Below are positions 32,781-41,815 of a stretch of DNA of 64,000 bases, piece by piece. Source of the DNA: JAICYJ01 sp045806525 (GTDB taxonomy: Bacteria; Actinomycetota; Thermoleophilia; Gaiellales; JAICJC01); assembly GCA_045806525.1 (NCBI GenBank), contig JBJMJD010000009.1, forward strand, positions 7,687 through 71,686, given 5' to 3'. Made by a program: the position numbers and the translations under genes. The notes under the pieces are model-generated. The model saw nothing but the letters and a program-made list of their open reading frames with translations. It was not told where the DNA came from and did no database searches. The stretch's first letter is position 1. Each line of letters starts with the position of its first letter.

Positions 32781-33542
32781 CTAGGAGGGGTCTGCGACTG
32801 CCGCCGCCAGCTCCAGCAGGTGCTCGGACTCGGGCACAGGCGGCCCCAGCTCGCGGTAGAGGCCGGGCGCACGCGACAGCTCGACCAGCCCGGCCCACGC
32901 CAGGTCCTGGTCACGGTCGTCGCGCAGCGTCTCCAGCACCGCCAGCGACCGTTCCAACGTGCGCCGGCAGAACGTCAGCCAGACCATGCCGTGCTCGCGC
33001 CGCTGCGGCTCGGCGGGCACCTCGCCGCCGTCCGCCTGGCGCAGGTGCGCGGTGCAGGAGTCGGCCAGCATCTGCACGGCCTGATCGGCGTCCTCCGTCT
33101 CCGGATCGGGCGCTGTCTGAGAAGCGTGCGCGACCTCCAGCAGCTCGTCCGCCACGACGAACAGCGCGGCCGAGACGCCATCCACCTGCTCCAGGAAGCC
33201 GGCATGCAGGCCGCGTTCGGCCGGGGTTGGTGCGGTCGCAGGACGCACCCCGTCGCGGTCGAGCCTGATGTAGCCGCCGGCGTCGACTCCGATGTGCGAC
33301 AGCAGGTCGGCGAACACCAGCGCCTGCACCGCGTCCTGCAGCCCGTGCACGACCTCGATCGAGACAGCGTCGCGCTCGTGCGCAAGCGCGGCGGCTGTCA
33401 TTCGGTCGTTCACGAAACGGGACAGCTTCCGCAGCGTTTGCAGTCGCGGCGACGGCGGCGATGCGTCCAGGCGCCCGGCCGCGCCGTGCGTGCGGGCGCA
33501 CAGCGACAGCAGGTCGTCGGCGGTCAGTTGCTCAGAGGGCAT
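32781..33542 (-). CDS. Hypothetical protein upstream of copA
   Basis: About 253 residues, acidic and largely helical, without signal peptide or metal motif. I use the ATG at 33542 (MPSEQLTADDLLSLCARTHG), because the upstream extension is basic and unlike the rest. It ends at the CsoR operator, so the copA promoter must lie within its 3' end. The long regular helices (HERDAVSIEVVHGLQDAVQA) suggest a bundle protein. I do not recognise the family. It is divergent from the EamA gene. Confidence 0.65.
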   Translation of the reverse strand: MPSEQLTADDLLSLCARTHGAAGRLDASPPSPRLQTLRKLSRFVNDRMTAAALAHERDAVSIEVVHGLQDAVQALVFADLLSHIGVDAGGYIRLDRDGVRPATAPTPAERGLHAGFLEQVDGVSAALFVVADELLEVAHASQTAPDPETEDADQAVQMLADSCTAHLRQADGGEVPAEPQRREHGMVWLTFCRRTLERSLAVLETLRDDRDQDLAWAGLVELSRAPGLYRELGPPVPESEHLLELAAAVADPS

Positions 33543-33597
33543 GCCGCCAGGGTACACCTGCGGCGGGCGTTCTGACCGCGCGGCTACCCTCTTGCCC

Positions 33598-34491
33598 GTG
33601 CGCCGAACACCGGACTCCGCGGATGCCATGCTGGTGTTCGCGAACGTCCTCTGGTCGTTGAACTACGCGACCACCAAGTACGCCTTCGGCGAGTGGCTGC
33701 CGCTGGCATTCTCGGCCACGCGCTTTCTCTGCGCGGGCATCATCTTCGCCCTGTTCGTGCTGTGGCGCGAGGGCAGCCTGCGCATCCGGCGCTCGGACGT
33801 GAAGCTGGTGCTGGCCACCGCGGCCGTGGGCATCCTGCTCAACCAGCTCACGTTCAACTACGCGGTCGACAAGACGACCGCCGGCAACACCGCGCTGATC
33901 CTGGCCTCCGCGCCCGCGTTCGCGGCGCTGTTCGCCTCGCTCGCCGGGCACGAGCACGTGCAGCGCAAGCACTGGCTGGCGTTGGCCGTGTCGGTGGCCG
34001 GCGTGGTGCTGGTGATCCAGGGCGGCTCCGGCGTGGCCGGCGTCAGCCTGGTCGGCGACCTGCTGGCGGTGGGCGCCGCCATCACCTGGGCCGCCTACTC
34101 CGTGATGCTGCGGCCGCTGTTCGGACGCTACTCGGCGGCACGCATCAGCGCGCTGATGGTGTCGATCGGCGGGGTCATGATCCTGCCCTTCGGCCTGCCC
34201 CAGATGCACGAGCAGGACTGGGCCGGTCTCAGCGGGCTGCACTGGGCCGCCTGGGGCTACTCCACGATCTTCCCGGTGCTCGTGACCAACCTGCTCTACT
34301 TCCGCGCGCTCCGCACGATCGGCGCCTCGCGGGCCACGCTCTACATGTACCTGCAGCCGTTCCTGGGCGCGCTGTTCGCCGCCTGGCTGCTGGGCGAGCA
34401 GGTCACCGGCCTGCAGATCCTGGGCGGCGCCGTGATCGTGGGCGGGGTCTCCATGGGCCGGCTGATGCCGGGCGCGACGGTGCGCGAGTGA
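33598..34491 (+). CDS. EamA-family transporter (RhaT/DMT type)
   Basis: A 297-residue ten-helix membrane protein with two EamA repeats. Seen are LVFANVLWSLNYATTKYAFG, NQLTFNYAVDKTTAGNTALI, LAVGAAITWAAYSVMLRPLF and SRATLYMYLQPFLGALFAAW. GTG 33598 is the start. A -10-like TACCCT eight bases before it suggests a leaderless mRNA. Its stop overlaps the GTG of an MFS transporter (GTGA). The substrate is unknown; members usually export metabolites or amino acids. Confidence 0.88.
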   Translation: MRRTPDSADAMLVFANVLWSLNYATTKYAFGEWLPLAFSATRFLCAGIIFALFVLWREGSLRIRRSDVKLVLATAAVGILLNQLTFNYAVDKTTAGNTALILASAPAFAALFASLAGHEHVQRKHWLALAVSVAGVVLVIQGGSGVAGVSLVGDLLAVGAAITWAAYSVMLRPLFGRYSAARISALMVSIGGVMILPFGLPQMHEQDWAGLSGLHWAAWGYSTIFPVLVTNLLYFRALRTIGASRATLYMYLQPFLGALFAAWLLGEQVTGLQILGGAVIVGGVSMGRLMPGATVRE

Positions 34492-35609
34492 CGGGCCGGC
34501 GCGCGACGCTGCCTCTGTACCTGGGCGGCTTCCTGGGCCCGTTCGGCGGCGCCGTGCTGGCCGTGCTGATCCCCGAGCTGCGCGACGCCTTCCACGCGAC
34601 CACCGATCAGGTGGCGCTGGCGGTGCCGGCCTACCTCGTGCCGTTCGCGCTGCTGCAGATCGTGTCGGGCACGATCGGCGAGCGGATCGGCCGCCGCCGG
34701 GCCGTGCGCGCGGCCTACCTGGTGTACGCGGTGGCCCTGCTGCTGGCCGCGGTGGCGCCCACGATCGGGGTATTCCTGGTGTCGCGCGGGCTGCAGGGAA
34801 CGGCCAACGCGTTCACGACGCCGCTGCTGCTGGCAGGGCTGGCCGACGCGGTGCCGGCCGGCGAGCGCGGCCGCGCGGTCGGCATGTTCGCAGGCGTACA
34901 GGCCGGCGGCTTGTCGCTGGCGCCGCTGCTGGGCGGCCTGGCCGCCGAGGGCAGCTGGCGGCTTGCATTCATCCTGCCGGCCCTGGTGTCGCTCGGGCTG
35001 ATGCTGATGCCGCCGCCCGACCCGATCCGGGCCGTTGGTGAGCAGCTGCCGACGCTGCGGTCGGTGGCCACGCCGCGGATGGGCCTGCTGTGCGCCGCCG
35101 GCTTCGCGGGCTACCTGGGCATGGCCGGCCTCGCCCTCCTGATCTCGCTGCGCGCCGACGACGCGTTCGCGTTGGGTGCCACCGGCCGTGGCGCGGTGCT
35201 GGCCGTCTATGGGGCGGCCGGCCTCCTGTTCGGGCGGCTGGGCGGGCTCGGGTCGGAGCGGCTGGGCCCGGCCCGTGCCGCCGTGCTGGCAGCGATCGGC
35301 TGCGCCGCGATGATCGCGCCGCTCGGGATCGCTCCGTCGGTCGGGGCGACGGCGCTGCTGTGGTTTGCAGCAGGTGCTGTGTCGGCGCTTCTCTGGGCGG
35401 CCCTGAACACGATCGCCGTGGAAGCCGTACCGGCCAACCGAGGCGGCGCCGTGTCGCTGTTCGCCGCGTTCAAGTTCTCCGGCACGGCGGTGGCGCCGCT
35501 GGCGTGGCTACCCGTCTATGACGCCTCGCCGGGCCTGGCCTTCCTGGCCGCCGGGATCGTGCTGCTGGCGATCGTGCCGCTGGCGCCGTGGTCGCTGCGC
35601 GTGCCCTAG
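34488..35609 (+). CDS. Major facilitator superfamily transporter
   Basis: A 373-residue, about twelve-helix MFS protein. The loop 2-3 signature is GTIGERIGRRRAV, and the helix-5 and central-loop region LSLAPLLGGLAAEGSWRLAF is typical of drug:H+ antiporters. The GTG start overlaps the EamA stop, giving two exporters in one transcript. The substrate cannot be predicted. It ends four bases before the convergent M20 peptidase gene, with no terminator seen. Confidence 0.88.
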   Translation: MTGRRATLPLYLGGFLGPFGGAVLAVLIPELRDAFHATTDQVALAVPAYLVPFALLQIVSGTIGERIGRRRAVRAAYLVYAVALLLAAVAPTIGVFLVSRGLQGTANAFTTPLLLAGLADAVPAGERGRAVGMFAGVQAGGLSLAPLLGGLAAEGSWRLAFILPALVSLGLMLMPPPDPIRAVGEQLPTLRSVATPRMGLLCAAGFAGYLGMAGLALLISLRADDAFALGATGRGAVLAVYGAAGLLFGRLGGLGSERLGPARAAVLAAIGCAAMIAPLGIAPSVGATALLWFAAGAVSALLWAALNTIAVEAVPANRGGAVSLFAAFKFSGTAVAPLAWLPVYDASPGLAFLAAGIVLLAIVPLAPWSLRVP

Positions 35610-36877
35610 CCCGCGGCGGCGAGCGCCCGCATCACCCACACCGCTAACACCCGCGCGCACCGCGCCACATCCTCGAGCTCGATGTGCTCGTCCGGGGCGT
35701 GGGCCAGGAACGGATCGCCAGGCCCGTAGAGCACGGTCGGCGTCGCTCCCTCGTTGATCAGCAGGCGCATGTCGGCGCCGTAGGGAACGCCCACGAAGCC
35801 GGGCAGCTTGCCCAGCACGTCGCGGGCCGCCTCGCCCACGCCCCAGGGCAGCTCGTGGGTGTGGGGCACGACCGCCGAGGCGAACCGTCCGCCGGTGATC
35901 TCGATCGAGGCGGGGTGGTCGCGCAGCCAGTCGTCGCCCGCACAGGCCCCGACCACGGCGGCTCGCAGCGCCTGCTCGGCCTGCTCCGGCGTCTCGCCGA
36001 CGCGCACGCCGTAGCGGCCCTCGACGGTGACCCGGTCGGGAACGGTCGACGACCAGTCGCCGCCGGATATGCGGCCCAGGTTGGTGGGGTAGGGAAGGCC
36101 GAGCTCGCGCATGGCGGGGTTCTGCTCGCTCTCGTTCCGTTCCCTCTCATCGGCCAGCAGCCCGTCGTGGACGACGCGCAGCTTCTCGATCGCCGAGACG
36201 CCCTTGAGACGGTAGGCGGCGTGCGCGGAGCGGCCGCTGACTGTCAGCAGAAAGGTGATCGCGCCGGCCTGCGCGGTCACGATCTCGAGCCTGGTGGGCT
36301 CGGTGATCACCGCCATCTCGGCCACGTAACCGGACCGGATCGCGGCCAGCATGCCGGCGCCGCCGTCCTCTTCGCTGGGCACGGTCACCAGCACCGCCTC
36401 GCCCTGTAGCTCGGTCCCGGTGTCGACCAGCGCCCGCAGCGCGGCCAGGCCGGCCACCACGCCGCCCTTCATGTCCATCGAGCCGCGCCCGTACAGGCGG
36501 CCGTCGCGCAGCTCCGCGCCGAACGGGTCGGTGCTCCAGTCCTCCCGCGGCCCGGGCGGCACCGTGTCGATGTGCCCGGCGACGATCACCCGCCGCGGGG
36601 CTCCGACCTCGCCGATGGCGCCCGCCACGACCGGCAGCGTCGTGCGCGGCGCCTCCATGCCCGGGAAGTCGGGGTCGCCCGCCAGCTGTGCCGGGTCGGT
36701 GTCGACGCGCGTCACCTCGAGGCCGGCGTGCGCCATCCGCAGGGCCGCCTCGGTCTGCACGGCGCCCTCCTGACCGGTGACGCTGGGGATCCGCACCAGC
36801 GCCGCCAGGTCGTCGCCGATGCGGTCACGGTCGACGGCCGCGATCACGGCCAGCTCCGACGGCGTCAGGTTCTTCAT
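35606..36877 (-). CDS. M20-family metallopeptidase (ArgE/DapE-type deacylase)
   Basis: A 423-residue di-zinc hydrolase. Metal motifs are VIVAGHIDTVPPG and GRGSMDMKGGVVAGLAAL, and the acid/base glutamate lies in VPSEEDGGAGM. A lid domain (SGRSAHAAYRLKGVSAIEKL) and the terminal YGADMRLLINEGATPTVLYG follow. Relatives cleave N-acyl amino acids or small peptides (acetylornithine, succinyl-diaminopimelate). It overlaps the DDAH-like gene by four bases, so the two probably work together on arginine-derived or N-acylated amino acids. Confidence 0.92.
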   Translation of the reverse strand: MKNLTPSELAVIAAVDRDRIGDDLAALVRIPSVTGQEGAVQTEAALRMAHAGLEVTRVDTDPAQLAGDPDFPGMEAPRTTLPVVAGAIGEVGAPRRVIVAGHIDTVPPGPREDWSTDPFGAELRDGRLYGRGSMDMKGGVVAGLAALRALVDTGTELQGEAVLVTVPSEEDGGAGMLAAIRSGYVAEMAVITEPTRLEIVTAQAGAITFLLTVSGRSAHAAYRLKGVSAIEKLRVVHDGLLADERERNESEQNPAMRELGLPYPTNLGRISGGDWSSTVPDRVTVEGRYGVRVGETPEQAEQALRAAVVGACAGDDWLRDHPASIEITGGRFASAVVPHTHELPWGVGEAARDVLGKLPGFVGVPYGADMRLLINEGATPTVLYGPGDPFLAHAPDEHIELEDVARCARVLAVWVMRALAAAG

Positions 36878-37737
36878 CCGCGCAGGATGGGACGCGTCAG
36901 GCAGGTCGGCCCGCCGCTGCCGTTCACGCCCACCTGGCCGGCGGGAAAAGCGTGCACCTCGGCCCCGGCAGCCTCCAGGCGCGCGCGCGTGACCGGGTTG
37001 CCATCTGCGACAACGGCCACCCTGGGGCTGACGGCCAGCACGTTGCAGCCCAGCGAGAGGTACTCCTGCTCGGGCACCTCCACCAGCCGCACGCCCCGCT
37101 CCTGCAGCAGCTCCAGCAGGCCGCAGGGGAACAGCGGCAGGAACACCACCGCCAGATCGTCGGCGATCGGCGAGATCACGCTCATCAGGTGCACGAGCTC
37201 GCCGGCGCCCTTCCAGTAGGGGACGTCGAATACCTCAACCTCTACCTCAGGTTCAAGGATCGAGCGCAGCTGGGCGGCACCGGAGCGGTTCGTGCGAAGC
37301 GTCCGGCCCACGCACAGGGTGCGCTCGTCCAGCCAGAACGTGTCGCCGCCCTCGGCCGTGCCCGGCGACTCGATCCGGCCCACGGTGGGGATGCCTCGCT
37401 CGTTGCACCAGCGCTCGATCACCAGCTCCTCGCCGACCCGGTTGGGCTTGCCGGCCAGCAGCGGCAGCACGCCGCGGTCGGTGACCAGCGCCGGGTCGAA
37501 GGTGTAGGTGAGGTCGGGATCGGACTCGCAGTCCAGCTCGTGGACGGTGGCGCCCAGGTCGGCCAGGATCGTCGTCAGCGCGTCGTGCTCGCGCTGCGCT
37601 GCGACCAGGTCGACCGGGTGCAGGAAGCCGTGGGCGGGATCGTCGAAGGCGGCGCCGAAGGCCGCAGCGGGGCGCTTCACCAGGACGTCGCGCAGCTGCG
37701 CGGTCATGCTCTGGGCGCCGAAGGTGGGGGTGCTCAT
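36874..37737 (-). CDS. Dimethylarginine dimethylaminohydrolase-like (amidinotransferase fold)
   Basis: A 287-residue pentein-fold enzyme. The substrate-binding GTAEGGDTFWLDERTLCVG block and the catalytic cysteine near C279 (GGPTCLTRP) are clear. A histidine in GAGELVHLMSVISPI is the probable partner. DDAH enzymes hydrolyse N-methylated arginine to citrulline and methylamines; relatives include arginine deiminase and N-succinylarginine dihydrolase. Its product methylamine or dimethylamine would be of interest given the methylglutamate-synthase-like genes 10 kb away, but that link is speculative. Coupled to the M20 gene. Confidence 0.87.
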   Translation of the reverse strand: MSTPTFGAQSMTAQLRDVLVKRPAAAFGAAFDDPAHGFLHPVDLVAAQREHDALTTILADLGATVHELDCESDPDLTYTFDPALVTDRGVLPLLAGKPNRVGEELVIERWCNERGIPTVGRIESPGTAEGGDTFWLDERTLCVGRTLRTNRSGAAQLRSILEPEVEVEVFDVPYWKGAGELVHLMSVISPIADDLAVVFLPLFPCGLLELLQERGVRLVEVPEQEYLSLGCNVLAVSPRVAVVADGNPVTRARLEAAGAEVHAFPAGQVGVNGSGGPTCLTRPILRG

Positions 37738-37768
37738 GCTTGCGAACAGTAGACTGTCGCGACGTCAC

Positions 37769-38053
37769 ATGAGCGATGAACACGACTACCGCGAGCAGTA
37801 CAACGAGGCCATCGCCAGGGCCGTGGCCGGTCAGGTCGGTGTCTACCCGGACTTCGACCGCCACCGCCAGGAGACGGTGTGGCGGGTGCTCTCGTCCGAC
37901 CGCCAGGCGCTGCTCACGTTCTGCCAGCGCCAGGGCATCTCGGTGGGCAGGATGGACACCATCAAGACCCTGAAGAGCCCCAAGCCGCTGTACCAGCTGA
38001 TGGCCGTCGGCCACGACGCCCAGACGATCGCGAAGTGGCAGGGAGCGCACTAG
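37769..38053 (+). CDS. Small hypothetical protein
   Basis: A 94-residue soluble protein starting at ATG 37769 (MSDEHDYREQYNEAIARAVA), with later blocks VYPDFDRHRQETVWRVLSSD and SPKPLYQLMAVGHDAQTIAK. It lies 31 bases from the divergent DDAH-like gene and 4 bases before a HAD phosphatase gene, with which it is probably co-expressed. No known domain is recognised. Confidence 0.65.
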   Translation: MSDEHDYREQYNEAIARAVAGQVGVYPDFDRHRQETVWRVLSSDRQALLTFCQRQGISVGRMDTIKTLKSPKPLYQLMAVGHDAQTIAKWQGAH

Positions 38054-38057
38054 CGGC

Positions 38058-38687
38058 GTGGCCCTGATCGTCGTCGACTTCGACGGCACGATCACCGAGT
38101 CAGACAGCCTCGTCCAGATCGTGCAGACGTACGCGCCGCAGCTGTTCGACGAGCTGGAGGGCGACCTCGACGCCGGGCGGATCACGCTGCACCAGTGCAT
38201 CGAGCGCGAGTTTGCCGCGGTCCGCGGCGACCACGACGCGATCGTGGCGGAGGCGGTCGCGCGGGTGCGGGTGCGGCCCGGCTTCGCGGAGTTCGTGGCC
38301 GCGGCGCAGGCGGCGGGGCACCGGGTGGTGGTGGTATCAAGCGGGTTCGAGGCGATCATCCGGCCGGTGCTGGTGCGCGACGGTGTCCCCGAGGTGGAGC
38401 TGTTCGCTCACGACGTGCGGTTCTCAGCGAAGGGCGGGGTGGTGGATTTCCGCTACGGCGAGCAGTGCGACGTCTGCGGGCAGGAATGCAAGCGGTCGGT
38501 GGTCCGTGCGCTGCGGGACGGCGGCGACGTTGTCTACGTTGGTGACGGCTACTCCGACCGCTGCGCGGCGCTGGCGGCCGATCGCGTGTTCGCCCGTCGA
38601 GAGCTGGCCCGGGACATGGAGGCCCGGGGCGTCGCGTACGAGCCGTTCGACGACTTCGTGAGCGTGCGGGCGGCGCTGGGCCTGTAG
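38058..38687 (+). CDS. HAD-superfamily phosphatase (HAD-IB, MtnX/SerB-like)
   Basis: A 209-residue phosphatase. Motif I is VVDFDGTITESD (D7 nucleophile, D9 acid/base). Motif II is VVVSSGFEAII, motif III includes the lysine in CKRSVVRAL, and motif IV is VYVGDGYSDRCAA. A cysteine cluster EQCDVCGQEC near residue 140 may bind zinc. The closest known types dephosphorylate 2-hydroxy-3-keto-5-methylthiopentenyl-1-phosphate (MtnX) or phosphoserine. No other methionine-salvage genes are present, so the substrate is open. The GTG start lies 4 bases after the preceding small gene. Confidence 0.86.
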   Translation: MALIVVDFDGTITESDSLVQIVQTYAPQLFDELEGDLDAGRITLHQCIEREFAAVRGDHDAIVAEAVARVRVRPGFAEFVAAAQAAGHRVVVVSSGFEAIIRPVLVRDGVPEVELFAHDVRFSAKGGVVDFRYGEQCDVCGQECKRSVVRALRDGGDVVYVGDGYSDRCAALAADRVFARRELARDMEARGVAYEPFDDFVSVRAALGL

Positions 38688-39470
38688 CTACTCGGCCGTG
38701 GTGTAGGTGGCGGTGATACCGCCGTCCACCAGCATGGCCGCGCCGTTCGTCCAGCTGGACTCGTCGCCGGCCAGGTAGAGCACGGCGTTTGCGACCTCCT
38801 CGGGCGTGCCGAGGCGGCCGTCGGGGAGGTGCACGGCGCGGCGCTGCCACTGATGCTCATCGGTCAGGAACGCTCCCACCAGGCCGGTGTCGACCGGGCC
38901 CGGGCAGACGGCGTTGCAGCGGATGCCCTGCTTGGCGTAGACGGCGGCCACCTCACGGGTCATCGACACGACGCCGCCCTTGCTGGCCGAATAGGCGATC
39001 TGGGGGGTGGCGGCGCCCATCAGTGCGACGAAGCTGGCGGTGTTGATGATAGAGCCGCCGCCGCAGCGCAGCAGGTGCGGGATCTGGTGGTGCAGGCACA
39101 GGAACACGCCGGTCAGGTTGACCGAGAGGATCCGCTGCCAGGTGGCGGGGCTGGTCGATACCGGGTCGGTGTCGTCGGGCAGCAGGATGCCGGCGTTGTT
39201 GTGGCAGACGTCGATGCGTCCGTGGCGGTCGGCGACGGCGGCGTAGAGGGCGGCCACGGAGGCGTCGTCGGTGACGTCGACGGAGAAGGCCGCGGACTCG
39301 CCGGGCAGCCCGGCGGCGGCGCGCTGGGCTGCCGCCAGGTCGATATCCGCGACGGCGACGCGGCCGCCCTCCGCGGCCAGGCGGCGGCAGGTGGCAAGGC
39401 CGATGCCGGAGGCACCGCCGGTGACGACGCAGACCTTTCCCTCGACGCGTCCGGGGGGCATGGCGGGCAT
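38688..39470 (-). CDS. Short-chain dehydrogenase/reductase (SDR)
   Basis: A 260-residue classical SDR. The cofactor loop is VVTGGASGIGLATCRRLAAE, with ADIDLAAAQ (an acidic residue suggests NAD), NNAG in VCHNNAGILLPDD, the catalytic serine in IINTASFVALMG, Y and K in IAYSASKGG, and PGPVDT. It oxidises or reduces a small alcohol or ketone. It lies downstream of the BMC permease on the same strand, but a hairpin at 39480-39510 separates them. SDRs occur in some actinobacterial BMC loci, so a link is possible. Confidence 0.9.
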   Translation of the reverse strand: MPAMPPGRVEGKVCVVTGGASGIGLATCRRLAAEGGRVAVADIDLAAAQRAAAGLPGESAAFSVDVTDDASVAALYAAVADRHGRIDVCHNNAGILLPDDTDPVSTSPATWQRILSVNLTGVFLCLHHQIPHLLRCGGGSIINTASFVALMGAATPQIAYSASKGGVVSMTREVAAVYAKQGIRCNAVCPGPVDTGLVGAFLTDEHQWQRRAVHLPDGRLGTPEEVANAVLYLAGDESSWTNGAAMLVDGGITATYTTAE

Positions 39471-39479
39471 TAAACGCGA

Positions 39480-39510
39480 GAGGGGCGCCCGCGTGTCGCG
39501 GACGCCCCTC
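39480..39510 (-). terminator. Hairpin terminator downstream of the permease gene
   Basis: GAGGGGCGCCCGCG and CGCGGACGCCCCTC form a 14-base stem with one mismatch and a TGT loop, 15 bases after the permease stop on the minus strand. The tail (CGCGTTTAAT) has only a short T-run, so termination strength is uncertain. Confidence 0.55.
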
Positions 39511-39524
39511 CGGCGGTCATCGGG

Positions 39525-41090
39525 TTACAGCCCGTCGTGCACCATCCGGCCGATCGTCTCGTACTTGGCGCGGTCGTTCGATTTCAGATACAGCGCGTAT
39601 CCGATACCTCCCACGAACACCAGCACGTCGATTATCACCAGGTACCAGGCGTAGGTGTAGCCGGCGCCGAGGAAGTCGATCTTATCGATCGCGACCCCCA
39701 GCACCGCCAGCTGACCAACCACCGAGATGATCGGGGCGATCGTGTGGTTCCACATCCGGTGCTCACCCGGATGATGGGTGCGGAAGTAGTTCCAGATCGC
39801 CACCGACACCAGCGCCTGGATGAACAGGATCAACACCACGCCCATGAATGCGGCCAGGCCGTAGAGCTGGACGTAGGCCTGCGACGACGCGGCGGTCTGG
39901 TTCGGAGCCGTCGTGGTGAAGAAGTAGAACGCCAGCACGATCAGGGCCGCGATCACGGACTGCGCGATCGAGGCGATGTGCGGGCTGCGGTACTTCGGGT
40001 GCGTCCGGCCCAGCGCCGACGGCAGCACCTTCTCGCGTCCCAGCGAGTAGAGGTAGCGGGCCGTGGTGTTGTGGAAGGCCATGCCACACGCGAATGAGCC
40101 GGTGATGATCAGGTAGCTCATCACGTCGCTCAGGAACTGGTTGCCGAACTCCTTGGCCGGGGCGAGATAGAACGCTGCCGGGTCGGACACGGCCACCAGT
40201 GCCGCGTCGTGGGTGGTGAAGTACGACGAGAGCGCCGCCCACGAGGTGATGGTGTAGAAGATGCCCAGTCCGATCACCGAGACGTACATCGCCCTCGGCA
40301 CGATCTTCTTGGGGTTGCGCGACTCCTCGCCGTAGTTAGGAGCCATCTCGAATCCCACCCACGACCAGAAGGCGAAGAACACGCCGACCGCCCATGCGCC
40401 GGCCGCGACTGCGTTGTCGCCGCTGCCGGATGCGGGCAGGTTCTTGAAGGCGTTCAGCGGGTTGATGGCCGCTGCCTGGATGTTGTTACCGCCGTGTCAG
40501 AACACGACCAGGTCGAAGATCAGCAGTGCGATCACCTCGCTGATCAGCGCCAGGCCCAGCACGCGTGCCGAGATGTGCACGTCGAAGTAGGCGAGGATCG
40601 AGATCAGCACGACCATGAACAGCGCGACGATCACCCATGAGGGGTGATAGCCGTACTGGGCGAGCTTGAGCGTGCCGAAGTATGCGAAGCCCCCGCACAG
40701 CGAGGCCTCGAACACCGAGTAGGCAACCACCATTGCGAGACCACTGGCCATGCCCAACTCGCGGCCGAGCCCGTGGCTGATGAAGCTGTAAAAACCGCCC
40801 GCAGCGGTGACCTTGCGGGCCATGGATACGTACCCCACCGAGAAGATGGCGAGGATGACCGTCGCGAACGCAAAGCCGGCGGGTGTGCCGACGCCGTTGC
40901 CGTATCCGACTGACAGCGGCGTGTTGAAGAGCATTGCGGAGATCGGCGCCGCGCCGGTCACCGTCAGGAAGAGAACGCCGGCGAGACCAACGGCGCCGCC
41001 GTGCAGCTTCTGGACATCGTCGCGTTCGGAGACGTCGACGCTGTCGATCTGGATCATCCCCTGATGGCCAGGGGGTTCCATGCCTTCCAC
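39525..41090 (-). pseudogene. APC-family amino acid permease interrupted by an in-frame TGA
   Basis: One continuous frame of 521 codons from GTG 41090 (after an AAAGGAGGG site), broken only by TGA at 40499-40497 (codon 198). The first part (AVGLAGVLFLTVTGAAPISA; GGFYSFISHGLGRELGMASG) and the part after the stop (FWSWVGFEMAPNYGEESRNP; FHNTTARYLYSLGREKVLPS) are both well preserved APC permease sequence. The frame never shifts. The protein would import an amino acid or amine. Only one base separates this from an intact gene, so it is a recent nonsense mutation, a sequence error or a read-through codon. TGA is a normal stop in neighbouring genes. It is last in the BMC gene run. Confidence 0.85.
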
Positions 41091-41134
41091 TTGTCCCTCC
41101 TTTGAGCATTGACCGGTATGGGCATCTGCCCGGG

Positions 41135-41599
41135 CTAGCTGACGGCTGCCACCTCCTTGTTCTCGCCCCCGTCGCGCGTCTCGCCGGCGGCGAGCGTCGC
41201 GACCAGGATGCGCTCGACGACGTCCCGCCACTCGTCCTGGCGGACTTCGACGCGATCGGGCAGCAGCCGGCGCCGCTTGACGTCGGCGTAGTGGTCCTTC
41301 GCGAGCACGTCGAAGGCGCCGATCGTGCGGATCACGATGCCGTAGTCGCCGGCGCCGACGAAGCTGCCGATCCAGTCGCCCGGCCGGCCGTCGTCTGCGA
41401 ACACGCCCTCCTCGACGCCCTGCCAGTACGCGTGCTGGAACAGGCAGCCGGCGACGCCGCGGTCCGTCCAGCATCCGGCGGTGACGGCTCGTTCACCGCG
41501 GCCGATGCCACGAAGCGCGAGCTGAAGGAGTTCGCGGCCGCGATCACTCTCGGCCAGGACGGCCAGATCGTCGCGCACCCTTTGCTCTTGCGGGTTCAT
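41135..41599 (-). CDS. Hypothetical protein of the BMC locus
   Basis: A 154-residue soluble protein from ATG 41599 with a good GGAGG site. Blocks are DRGRELLQLALRGIGRGERA, GCWTDRGVAGCLFQHAYWQG and IGSFVGAGDYGIVIRTIGAF. It lies 44 bases upstream of the permease gene and has its own possible promoter. I do not recognise the family. Because the transposase element separates it from the shell genes, it may originally have been joined to them. Confidence 0.65.
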   Translation of the reverse strand: MNPQEQRVRDDLAVLAESDRGRELLQLALRGIGRGERAVTAGCWTDRGVAGCLFQHAYWQGVEEGVFADDGRPGDWIGSFVGAGDYGIVIRTIGAFDVLAKDHYADVKRRRLLPDRVEVRQDEWRDVVERILVATLAAGETRDGGENKEVAAVS

Positions 41600-41630
41600 G
41601 TTTGACCTCCGCTCGTCGGATCTGGCCACG

Positions 41631-41659
41631 ATAATGCCAGCTTGAACGCTTAGATACAA
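41631..41659 (-). promoter_or_regulatory. Possible promoter for the 154-residue gene and permease
   Basis: On the minus strand TTGTAT (41659-41654), 17 bases, then CATTAT (41636-41631) resemble -35 and -10 boxes, 32 bases before the start codon. The AT-rich patch is conspicuous in this GC-rich window. Only 7 of 12 consensus bases match. Confidence 0.35.
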
Positions 41660-41765
41660 GGGTCTGGACGGCATCGCGGCACGCGATGTGCCGCCAGCAC
41701 TGTCAACACGCGGGACGCCGTGCAACCCGGCCGATGACGGTTCGCCGGGCTCTCCGGAAGGGCGC

Positions 41766-41802
41766 CGGGTGATAGAGAGGTGCCGGGCACCGTCGTAACA
41801 GC
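41766..41802 (+). repeat. Left 37-bp inverted repeat of the RAYT element
   Basis: It begins GGGTGATAGAG and ends GTAACAGCC. It is the reverse complement of 42600-42636 except for one base (A against G at position 12 of the repeat). It contains the palindrome GGTGCCGGGCACC at 41778-41790. Confidence 0.85.
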
Positions 41803-41815
41803 CGTTGCACCGCCG

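Noticed and set aside
40497..40499. Selenocysteine codon in the permease
   Set aside because: No clear SECIS-like stem-loop follows the TGA, no Sec machinery is visible in the window and APC permeases are not known selenoproteins. A mutation or sequence error is simpler.
41641..41660. CTTG-N12-CAAG symmetry upstream of the 154-residue gene as an operator
   Set aside because: Only the outer four bases and one inner pair match, so it is too weak to call.
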